From Burkholderiales bacterium (GTDB lineage Bacteria > Pseudomonadota > Gammaproteobacteria > Burkholderiales > SG8-41): a DNA stretch of 7,299 bases. This document shows positions 1-5,051 of this stretch, one piece after another (position 1 is the stretch's first letter; each line of letters begins with the position of its first letter). The notes below the pieces were generated by a model. It did no database searches. It worked only from the letters and a program-made list of their open reading frames with translations, and was not told where the DNA came from. The DNA lies in contig SYEN01000410.1 of the NCBI GenBank assembly GCA_005800795.1, positions 1 through 7,299 on the forward strand, written 5' to 3'. The position numbers were made by a program, and so were the translations under genes.

Positions 1-192
1 GCAGCCCAAATCTTTCAGCAACAGGGTGTAGTACAACGCCCAGATCGCTTCCTCATCCAACCCGATGCGTCGGCCGATGTGCACGCCGATCCAGCAGCAG
101 CGCACGCAGTGGCCTTCGGGCTGGCCCTCGGTCATATCCAGGGCATAGCTCAGCGAGCCCAGCAGTTCGGCGAGTTTCAGCCCTTCAGCCAT
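1..192 (-). CDS. HD-GYP-like phosphohydrolase, N-terminal fragment (cut by window edge)
   Basis: Only the first 64 codons are present; the reading frame is open to the window edge. The peptide begins MAEGLKLAELLGSLSYALD, then has TEGQPEGHCVRCCWIG (residues 21-36) and YYTLLLKDLGC (54-64). This matches my memory of the opening of HD/HD-GYP metal-dependent phosphohydrolases common in betaproteobacteria, where a conserved His (here H28) and a later 'KD-GC' segment belong to the HD-type metal-binding fold. Full-length members are usually several hundred residues and often hydrolyse cyclic di-GMP, but the GYP motif that would show this lies outside the window. The ATG at 190-192 is chosen because an in-frame TGA (235-237, also the stop of the dioxygenase upstream) leaves 14 intervening codons with no other usual start. 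No clear Shine-Dalgarno sequence precedes it. It lies 42 bp downstream of the dioxygenase on the same strand and is probably co-transcribed with it. The family is fairly confident; the activity is not. Confidence 0.72.
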   Translation of the reverse strand, partial: MAEGLKLAELLGSLSYALDMTEGQPEGHCVRCCWIGVHIGRRIGLDEEAIWALYYTLLLKDLGC

Positions 193-234
193 GGTGAAGT
201 CTGCGAAGCCTTTGAATTCCGCAAGCTCCCGAAA

Positions 235-1086
235 TCAGGCCGGTGCCAAGCCACGCACACAAGTCCGCTGCAGTACCCGGGGGAAACGCGCCGCGTCGAA
301 ATTGGTGTTCGCGCAATGCAACAGACAGCGGTTGTCCCACATCAACAGATCACCGGCACGCCACGGATGACGGTAAATAAAGCGCTCCTGCACGGCGTGT
401 GCGGCGAGCTGGTCAAGGCGTGCGCGGCCAGCCTCCTCCGGCTGGCCCTCGAGGTAGGCCGCATGTTCACCCATGAACAATGCCTTCTCTCCGGTTTCCG
501 GAATGGTACGCACCAGCGGATGCGCCATTGGCGGCGCATCAGCGATTTCCTCCGGCGGAGCCCGCTTGCCCGCGCGGGCGCACGAAATCTCCCAGCTATG
601 TACCACGCGTACGCCGTCGAGTGCTGTTTTATCTGCCGTGGGCAGCGCCTCGTACGCCGCGATCATGTTGGCAAAGCACGTTTCGCCGCCTTGTGGCGGC
701 ATGACCAACGCGTGCAGGATGGTCGCCAGCGAAGGCAGCGCGCGAAACGATTTATCGGTATGCCAGCGCGTGGACGACAGCTTGCCGCTGGGCTTGCCAT
801 CCGGCCCGAGGTTGCTGACGATATTCACCAGCGGGTTCGCCCCCGTGCGGTTACGTGCGATATGGCGTTCGAGCGTACCGAACTGTTCCGTAAATGCAAT
901 CTGTTGCGCTTCGCTCAGGTGCTGATCGCGGAAGCACAGCACGTGATAGCGCACAAAGGCGTCGTAAACTGCGCGTTTGACGGTTTCCGGTAGCGGCTCG
1001 CGCAGATCAAGGCCGGTAATCGCAGCGCCCAGCACGGGCGAGAGTGGCTTCAGCGCAAACGTAAGCGGCTCGGCGGTGATGGTCAT
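235..1086 (-). CDS. TauD/TfdA family Fe(II)/2-oxoglutarate-dependent dioxygenase
   Basis: A 283-residue cytoplasmic protein, the usual length for the family. These enzymes use Fe(II), O2 and 2-oxoglutarate to hydroxylate substrates such as taurine, other alkylsulfonates or aryloxyacetates. The facial iron triad is visible: H109 and D111 in the 'WHTDKSF' motif and H257 in 'WDNRCLLHCAN' (250-260). A following R270/R274 stretch (FPRVLQRT) supplies the arginine that usually binds 2-oxoglutarate. 'GGETCFANM' (133-141) and 'HPLVRTIPETGEKALF' (189-204) are further family signatures. The N-terminus 'LKPLSPVLGAAITGLDL' is typical. A longer reading from an ATG at 1149 exists, but the start at 1084-1086 is preferred: it has GGAG eight bases upstream, gives the normal family N-terminus, and leaves a plausible promoter inside the longer version. 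It is divergent from a Bug binding protein and upstream of an HD-GYP-like gene. The substrate cannot be read from the sequence; taurine is only one possibility. Confidence 0.9.
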   Translation of the reverse strand: MTITAEPLTFALKPLSPVLGAAITGLDLREPLPETVKRAVYDAFVRYHVLCFRDQHLSEAQQIAFTEQFGTLERHIARNRTGANPLVNIVSNLGPDGKPSGKLSSTRWHTDKSFRALPSLATILHALVMPPQGGETCFANMIAAYEALPTADKTALDGVRVVHSWEISCARAGKRAPPEEIADAPPMAHPLVRTIPETGEKALFMGEHAAYLEGQPEEAGRARLDQLAAHAVQERFIYRHPWRAGDLLMWDNRCLLHCANTNFDAARFPRVLQRTCVRGLAPA

Positions 1087-1094
1087 GACAGCAA

Positions 1095-1098
1095 CTCC
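1095..1098 (-). promoter_or_regulatory. Ribosome binding site deciding the dioxygenase start
   Basis: On the minus strand GGAG lies eight bases before the ATG at 1084-1086. The alternative ATG at 1149 would put this element inside the coding region, so it supports the shorter protein. Confidence 0.6.
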
Positions 1099-1114
1099 AT
1101 TGAGTGGAATTAAA

Positions 1115-1143
1115 ATCGTATCAGAGATTCTACTCCGAACCAA
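1115..1143 (-). promoter_or_regulatory. Possible sigma-70-type promoter for the dioxygenase
   Basis: On the minus strand TTGGTT (1143-1138) and TACGAT (1120-1115) are 17 bases apart. The match to TTGACA/TATAAT is 3/6 and 4/6. A transcript starting about seven bases downstream would have a leader of roughly 20 bases carrying the GGAG site. The match is weak, so this rests mainly on position and spacing. Confidence 0.35.
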
Positions 1144-1196
1144 TTTCAATTAGCCTTGCGCTTTAATTCGTTCTTGAACTCAGGCCATTTCAGATC

Positions 1197-2210
1197 ATGA
1201 CTTTAAGTGCAACTTGTTATCAGAATAGCTGCCAGCGGGTGGTAGCCGCCACCGTGCTGATGCATTTTTTACTCTGCGCGGCAAATGGTTGGGCGCAACC
1301 CGTCGACGGGTCAGCCTATCCCAGCCGCCCGCTGCGCTTCGTGGTGCCGTTTCCGCCGGGCGGTTCCAACGACATCATTGCACGTGCACTGGTGGGCAAG
1401 CTCAGTGAGGATTTACGGCAATCGGTGGTGGTGGATAACCGTGGCGGCGCCAACGGCATCATCGGCACCGATCTCACCGCAAAATCGCCGCCCGACGGCC
1501 ACACATTTTTGATCGTCGGCAACGGCTTTGCCATCAACCCGCACGTGTACCGCAAACTGCCCTACCACGCCGAGCGCGATTTCGCGCCGGTATCGCTGGT
1601 GGGCTATGGCGGCTTTGTGCTGGTGGTGCATCCTTCAATCGCAGCGCGCAGCGTGAACGAACTGGTCACGCTCGCGAAGTCCTCTCCCGGCAAACTCACC
1701 ATGGCCTCGGCCGGCGTGGGCAACATGGCGCACCTGTCGGGCGAGCTGTTCATGTCACTCACCGGCACGCGCTTTGTGCATGTGCCGTACAAGGGCGGCG
1801 GCCCGGCGATGACCGAACTGTTGGGTGGCCAGGTGGCGCTCTACTTCAGTACCGTTATCGTAGCGCTGCCGCATATCCGCGCCGGCAAGTTGCGTGCGCT
1901 GGCGGTCACTGGCTCGCGGCGCGCAACTGTAGCGCCGGAACTGCCAACCATCGCCGAAGCGGGTGTGACGGGCTACGCGGTCGACGGCTGGTACGCGATG
2001 CTAATGCCCGCGCAAACCCCGCCGCGCATCATTACCCGCTTCGCCACCGGCCTGCATCGCGCCCTGCAGGCCAGCGACGTAAAGCAACGGCTTGCGACAC
2101 AAGGCATCGACACCGCGACTAGCACGCCGGACGAGGTGCGCAAAATCATTGCGGCCGATCTGGTCACGTGGGGCAAAGTCGTGCGCGATGCCGGCATACA
2201 ACCAGAATAA
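1197..2210 (+). CDS. TctC/Bug family periplasmic solute-binding protein
   Basis: A 337-residue exported protein of the Bug (tripartite tricarboxylate transporter receptor) family, which is greatly expanded in betaproteobacteria. A signal peptide is visible: a hydrophilic start with Arg at 14, a hydrophobic core at about 15-30, and a likely cleavage after GWA (31-33). The mature part opens with the diagnostic YPSRPLRFVVPFPPGGSNDI (41-60). It continues with VVVDNRGGANGIIGTD (77-92), the ligand-site segment HVPYKGGGPAMTELLGGQVA (195-214) and GYAVDGWYAMLMPAQTPP (259-276). Bug proteins bind carboxylates, amino acids, nicotinate and similar small anions in the periplasm. The ATG at 1197 is taken because it gives a complete signal peptide; the next Met (residue 22) would truncate it. 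No TctA or TctB membrane subunit is in the window, so this may be one of the many orphan Bug proteins. The divergent dioxygenase hints at a shared substrate. It converges on DUF2069 with a 6-bp gap. Confidence 0.93.
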   Translation: MTLSATCYQNSCQRVVAATVLMHFLLCAANGWAQPVDGSAYPSRPLRFVVPFPPGGSNDIIARALVGKLSEDLRQSVVVDNRGGANGIIGTDLTAKSPPDGHTFLIVGNGFAINPHVYRKLPYHAERDFAPVSLVGYGGFVLVVHPSIAARSVNELVTLAKSSPGKLTMASAGVGNMAHLSGELFMSLTGTRFVHVPYKGGGPAMTELLGGQVALYFSTVIVALPHIRAGKLRALAVTGSRRATVAPELPTIAEAGVTGYAVDGWYAMLMPAQTPPRIITRFATGLHRALQASDVKQRLATQGIDTATSTPDEVRKIIAADLVTWGKVVRDAGIQPE

Positions 2211-2216
2211 ACGTAA

Positions 2217-2588
2217 CTATCTGTTTTTATTGATATTTTTTGAAACCCTGACAAAACAGATTGAGCCTGCAAACAGAATCACCGACAGGACAATTTCGAC
2301 CACCGCCAGTTGCGCGGACAAGCCCTTATCACTCCACGCGCGCACCACGCCTTCGACAAAATACGCGATGATGAACAGCGTAACCCAGCGATGGGTATAC
2401 AGCTTGCCGCGCAGAATGCCGAACAGCGGCAACAGCAACGGTAACGTTTTCAGCACCACCCACGAGCCGCCCGCGCGCTGCGGCGCGAGCCACAATTCCC
2501 ACGCAAGGCACAACGCGATCAGCGCGATCAGACTGGAACTGGTCACTACGTTTATCACGCCAAGCCAGCGTGCGTTGTGGTTGTTCAT
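2217..2588 (-). CDS. DUF2069 family small inner-membrane protein
   Basis: A 123-residue protein with about four hydrophobic segments (roughly 12-34, 45-58, 68-84, 93-114), so an integral inner-membrane protein. The family signature is clear: WELWLAPQRAGGSWVVLKTL (30-49), then LPLLLPLFGILRGKLYTHRW (49-68) and 'YFVEGVVRAWS' (76-86). These match DUF2069, a proteobacterial family with no assigned function that I recall being commonly next to wrbA. Here it is the last gene of the minus-strand unit, 27 bp after the HugZ-like gene. A weak purine-rich stretch (GGTAAAGA) lies upstream of the ATG at 2586-2588. The 3' end is unusually A+T rich and lysine/asparagine rich (SKNINKNR). It converges on the Bug gene with six bases between the stop codons. 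Confidence 0.87.
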   Translation of the reverse strand: MNNHNARWLGVINVVTSSSLIALIALCLAWELWLAPQRAGGSWVVLKTLPLLLPLFGILRGKLYTHRWVTLFIIAYFVEGVVRAWSDKGLSAQLAVVEIVLSVILFAGSICFVRVSKNINKNR

Positions 2589-2615
2589 GACGGATCTTTA
2601 CCGAAACCGCGCCGG

Positions 2616-3314
2616 CTACGCCGCGCGAGCTTTATTCGCCAGGGCGATCAACGCCGCACGGAATTCTTCCGCATTTATGACCGGTTCATCAAAGTCAAAA
2701 CGCAGATATTGCCCATCGGCGTTCAGATCAAAACCATCGCAGTCCGCGCCGATCATTTCGGCGGCTTTCACGCCGGGGTGGTTGCGCAAGCGGCAATAGT
2801 CGCGCAGCGTGTGCGCGTGATCGGCATTCATATGTTCGACGATGCCGGCTTCGTCCTCCGCCAATGTGTGAGGCGGGGGCGCATAGGCCTCGCGGCTCAG
2901 CCAATGTACTTTCGCAAATCCGGCGATGGCACGCAGCGTCACCGGCGCAATGCGCCAGATTTCGAAATCCAGTTGCGCGCGGTAACCCCGTGTGGCGGGG
3001 AAATAGCGCTGGTAGCGTTCCTCGATGGCTTCCGGGTTGTCGATGCGTTCGGCCTGGCCGAGCAACGTCACGCGTGCCTGCGCCTGCACGTCTGCGCCGG
3101 ATTCGTTTATCAGCAGGCTCGCGCGCGCATCGCCTTCCAGATTTTTGGTGTGCTCGGCGAGACGGCTAATCAGCAGCACCGGGCAGGCATCGTGATCCAG
3201 CACATAAGGCACGATCGAGCCGAACGGATAGCCCTCCACTGCGCGCGAATGCGTGGACAGCAGGCCGTGGCGATGGGCACGTAGCCAGAGACGGGCATCG
3301 CGGGCGAGGCTCAT
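2616..3314 (-). CDS. HugZ-like heme-utilisation protein (PNPOx-type split-barrel plus DUF2470-type C-terminal domain)
   Basis: A 232-residue cytoplasmic protein. The N-terminal split barrel of the pyridoxamine-phosphate-oxidase/FMN-binding fold (about 5-140) contains 'YPFGSIVPYVLD' (29-40), LISRLAEHTKNLEGDARASL (48-67) and a 'GFAKVHWLS' strand (132-140). The C-terminal domain (about 150-232) contains EAGIVEHMNADHAHTLRDYC (155-174) and 'LRFDFDEPV' (204-212). This two-domain order is that of the HugZ/HutZ family. Characterised members degrade or handle heme rather than oxidise pyridoxamine phosphate. Whether this one binds heme, FMN or neither cannot be seen. The frame stays open upstream to 3641, but that part is a shadow of the LLM gene with no family character. 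The ATG at 3312-3314 starts a normal N-terminus and overlaps the LLM stop by one base (TAATG), indicating translational coupling. DUF2069 follows by 27 bp. Confidence 0.9.
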   Translation of the reverse strand: MSLARDARLWLRAHRHGLLSTHSRAVEGYPFGSIVPYVLDHDACPVLLISRLAEHTKNLEGDARASLLINESGADVQAQARVTLLGQAERIDNPEAIEERYQRYFPATRGYRAQLDFEIWRIAPVTLRAIAGFAKVHWLSREAYAPPPHTLAEDEAGIVEHMNADHAHTLRDYCRLRNHPGVKAAEMIGADCDGFDLNADGQYLRFDFDEPVINAEEFRAALIALANKARAA

Positions 3315-4381
3315 TACATTTTGTCCATCACCGACTTCGAAAACTTCTCCATCACTTCGTAGCGTTGCGCGAACGGCGGGTGAAAGGTGATCTGATCCAA
3401 GCCTTGCCGTTCCAGTTCGCGCAGTTGTTCGACCAGCGCCGCCGGCTCTCCGATGAGGCAGAAATTGCGCACGATTTCGGGCGTGAGAAAGCGCGCTTCC
3501 TCCGGTTGAAGCGTGGCGTAGTGGCTGGCGTGCATGGTCAGATGCGAATCGGCGGCGGCACGTTCGCGCAGGTAAGCGGTGTAGTCGTTCCACACCGGGC
3601 GAATATACGCGGGCGGTTCCTTGCCGGTTTCGCGCACCCAATCCACCAGATAGTGAAAATTGGTCATCACCGCCGGGCCGATTTCGCTGATGACGCGCGG
3701 TGAATTGAGCGCTTCGCCCGGCTCAAGCATCAGCACGTTTACCATGGCCGCCGTAAAAAAATCCGCCGGCAGCGTGCGCCCCACGCGGGCCGCGCCCCGT
3801 TTCGCATGGCCCAGTGCTTCGGGTATGGTGCCGCCGCGTGGGTAGGTGGTGCACAGCCCGTCGGCGATTTCTCCCGCGACGGCCTGTCCCAGCGGCCCAT
3901 TGGAGGCCACGTGTATCGGCGGCGGCGGATCGAGCTTGATGTAATTCTGTTCGAGGGCGGTGAAGCGCACCGGATGGGTTTCACCGCCGGGCACGGGCGA
4001 GTACGCGGCCTCTTCACCGTGCAGCAACGCACGCACGGTGCGCACATATTCCCGCATCGCTTTCGCGCCCGTCGGCCGCAAGCCGAGCATGCGCATCGCT
4101 GTATTACCCGCACCGAAGATGGCGTAGATACGGCCCGGCGCCAGTGCGTTGACAGTAGCAAGACCGTTCGCGGCTTCGGGTGCTAAGCGCATGCCGCATA
4201 CCGCGACACCCGCGCCAATTTGCATTTTTTTCGTTTGCGCCGCCACCGCTGCCATGGTGACAAACAGGTTCGAGCGCAACAACGGGCTGTCGGTCACCCA
4301 ACAACGCGTGAAGCCCAGCCGTTCGCCGTGCTGGGCGTAGTCGAGGGCCGTGATGTGGCCCATGCTGATGCCGAATTCCAT
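3314..4381 (-). CDS. LLM-class flavin-dependent oxidoreductase (luciferase-like TIM barrel)
   Basis: A 355-residue cytoplasmic enzyme of the bacterial luciferase-like superfamily, which includes F420-dependent methylene-tetrahydromethanopterin reductase-like proteins and FMN-dependent monooxygenases. Visible landmarks are 'DYAQHGERLGFTRCWVTDS' (14-32), 'KKMQIGAGVAVCGMRLAPEA' (51-70), ALAPGRIYAIFGAGNTAMRM (79-98) and 'PPIHVASNGPLGQAVAGEI' (154-172) followed by ADGL. Length and motif order are normal for the family. The cofactor (F420 or FMN) and substrate are not decidable here; most betaproteobacteria lack F420, so FMN is the safer assumption. The ATG at 4379-4381 has a weak AGG seven bases upstream. 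The gene sits 28 bp after wrbA and its stop overlaps the start of the HugZ-like gene by one base, so the three are likely read as one unit. It may also have its own promoter in the A+T-rich spacer. Confidence 0.88.
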   Translation of the reverse strand: MEFGISMGHITALDYAQHGERLGFTRCWVTDSPLLRSNLFVTMAAVAAQTKKMQIGAGVAVCGMRLAPEAANGLATVNALAPGRIYAIFGAGNTAMRMLGLRPTGAKAMREYVRTVRALLHGEEAAYSPVPGGETHPVRFTALEQNYIKLDPPPPIHVASNGPLGQAVAGEIADGLCTTYPRGGTIPEALGHAKRGAARVGRTLPADFFTAAMVNVLMLEPGEALNSPRVISEIGPAVMTNFHYLVDWVRETGKEPPAYIRPVWNDYTAYLRERAAADSHLTMHASHYATLQPEEARFLTPEIVRNFCLIGEPAALVEQLRELERQGLDQITFHPPFAQRYEVMEKFSKSVMDKM

Positions 4382-4395
4382 TTTATAACCTATTG

Positions 4396-4424
4396 ATTTT
4401 ATTATCTATTTATGGGCGCGCCAA
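4396..4424 (-). promoter_or_regulatory. Possible internal promoter ahead of the LLM gene
   Basis: On the minus strand TTGGCG (4424-4419, 4/6 match to TTGACA) and TAAAAT (4401-4396, 5/6 match to TATAAT) are exactly 17 bases apart. They lie across the end of wrbA and the A+T-rich spacer that follows. Transcription would begin only about seven to nine bases before the LLM ATG. Because the spacer is so A+T rich, a chance -10 match is likely enough to keep confidence low. Confidence 0.33.
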
Positions 4425-5003
4425 TTTTAGCGTGATGGCCGCCAGCCGCCGCCCGAGCGCGATGCACAACTTGCGTTCGTGTTCGCTGATGGGCTGATCA
4501 CTGGATACGCCCGCAACGTGGCTGGCGCCATACGGCGTACCGCCGCTGGTGGTGTTGAGCAAATCGGGTTCGCTGTACGGCAAGCCCACGATCAGCATGC
4601 CATGATGCAGCAGCGGCAGCATCATCGACGTGAGCGTCGTTTCCTGCCCGCCGTGCATCGATGAACTCGAGGTAAACACCGCCGCGGGTTTGCCGGCGAG
4701 CGCACCCTTCATCCATAGGCTGCCCGAGCCGTCCCAAAAATATTTCATCGGGGCTGCCATGTTGCCAAAGCGCGTGGGTGAGCCGACCGCGATGGCAATG
4801 CATTCTTCGAGGTCTTTAAGTTCCACATAAGGCGCGCCGCTGTCTGGCACGGCGGGCTCTACGGCTTCGGCCACAGTGGACACGCGCGGCACGGTACGCA
4901 CCCGCGCGCTGGCGCCAGCCTCGCCGATACCGCGCGCGACGTACTGCGCCATTTGTTTCACCGCGCCGTGGTGGCTGTAGTAGAGGACGAGAATTTCATG
5001 CAT
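4410..5003 (-). CDS. wrbA: NAD(P)H:quinone oxidoreductase WrbA, flavodoxin fold
   Basis: A 197-residue flavodoxin-like protein, normal length for WrbA. It uses FMN to pass two electrons from NAD(P)H to quinones, which avoids semiquinone formation and protects against oxidative stress; known members are tetrameric and cytoplasmic. The FMN phosphate loop is YYSHHGAVKQMA (8-19). The ring-binding segment GSPTRFGNMAAPMKYFWDGS (74-93) carries the characteristic WrbA insertion, and 'SSMHGGQETTL' (114-124) plus 'GLPYSEP' and 'GGTPYGASHVAG' (140-165) complete the family pattern. The ATG at 5001-5003 gives the standard start (MHEILVLYYS). No Shine-Dalgarno sequence precedes it, and a perfect TATAAT ends only 11 bases upstream, so its mRNA may have almost no leader. 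It is the first gene of the minus-strand unit and divergent from yihY. Confidence 0.94.
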   Translation of the reverse strand: MHEILVLYYSHHGAVKQMAQYVARGIGEAGASARVRTVPRVSTVAEAVEPAVPDSGAPYVELKDLEECIAIAVGSPTRFGNMAAPMKYFWDGSGSLWMKGALAGKPAAVFTSSSSMHGGQETTLTSMMLPLLHHGMLIVGLPYSEPDLLNTTSGGTPYGASHVAGVSSDQPISEHERKLCIALGRRLAAITLKLARP

Positions 5004-5013
5004 GGGGAACGGG

Positions 5014-5019
5014 TATTAT
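5014..5019 (+). promoter_or_regulatory. Possible -10 element (TATTAT) for yihY, overlapping the wrbA -10
   Basis: On the plus strand 5014-5019 reads TATTAT, a 5/6 match to TATAAT, on nearly the same bases as the wrbA -10 of the other strand. A start about seven bases downstream would give yihY a leader of about 26 bases that includes its AAGG. No clear -35 is seen at the right distance (4990-4997 is A+T-rich but not TTGACA-like). Confidence 0.33.
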
Positions 5020-5020
5020 A
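5015..5020 (-). promoter_or_regulatory. Perfect -10 element (TATAAT) for wrbA
   Basis: Read on the minus strand, 5020-5015 is TATAAT, the exact sigma-70 consensus, and its last base is 11 bases from the wrbA ATG. No good -35 lies at 16-18 bases (that region is CCGGGC-like) and there is no TGn extended -10. The promoter may therefore depend on an activator, or be modest in strength. The expected start site leaves a leader of about 4-6 bases. Confidence 0.5.
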
Positions 5021-5051
5021 GCGGCACAGCCCATCACGCCCGGGCTCAAGG

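Larger units (their letters stand above)
1087..1196. promoter_or_regulatory. Divergent regulatory gap between dioxygenase and Bug gene
   Basis: This 110-bp gap is the longest non-coding stretch in the window and is clearly richer in A+T than its flanks. It must carry promoters for both divergent genes. Besides the minus-strand candidate promoter it contains a perfect 8-bp inverted repeat, GAATTAAA (1107-1114) and TTTAATTC (1162-1169), and a small GTTC-TT-GAAC dyad (1170-1179). I see no convincing -35/-10 pair facing the Bug gene, and no Shine-Dalgarno sequence before its ATG at 1197. An operator role for the repeats is inferred from layout only. Confidence 0.45.

Noticed and set aside
79..993. 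A 304-codon plus-strand open frame opposite the dioxygenase
   Set aside because: It is composition-driven antisense reading: arginine-, alanine- and histidine-rich with no family motifs, while the opposite strand carries a complete dioxygenase with its iron triad.
1087..1149. A 21-residue N-terminal extension of the dioxygenase from the ATG at 1149
   Set aside because: The extension has no family similarity, lacks a ribosome site, and contains the likely promoter; the ATG at 1086 has GGAG at good spacing.
2577..3284. A 235-codon plus-strand frame opposite the HugZ-like gene
   Set aside because: No recognisable motifs and fully covered by a confidently identified gene on the minus strand.
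3315..3641. A 109-codon N-terminal extension of the HugZ-like frame
   Set aside because: It is an out-of-frame shadow of the LLM coding sequence, rich in Arg and His, and known HugZ proteins begin near the ATG at 3314.
4382..4409. The A+T-rich spacer as a mobile-element scar
   Set aside because: No target-site duplication or terminal inverted repeat is visible around it; composition alone is not enough.
5038..5045. Palindrome GCCCGGGC upstream of yihY as an operator
   Set aside because: An eight-base GC palindrome is expected by chance in GC-rich DNA and there is no second copy nearby.
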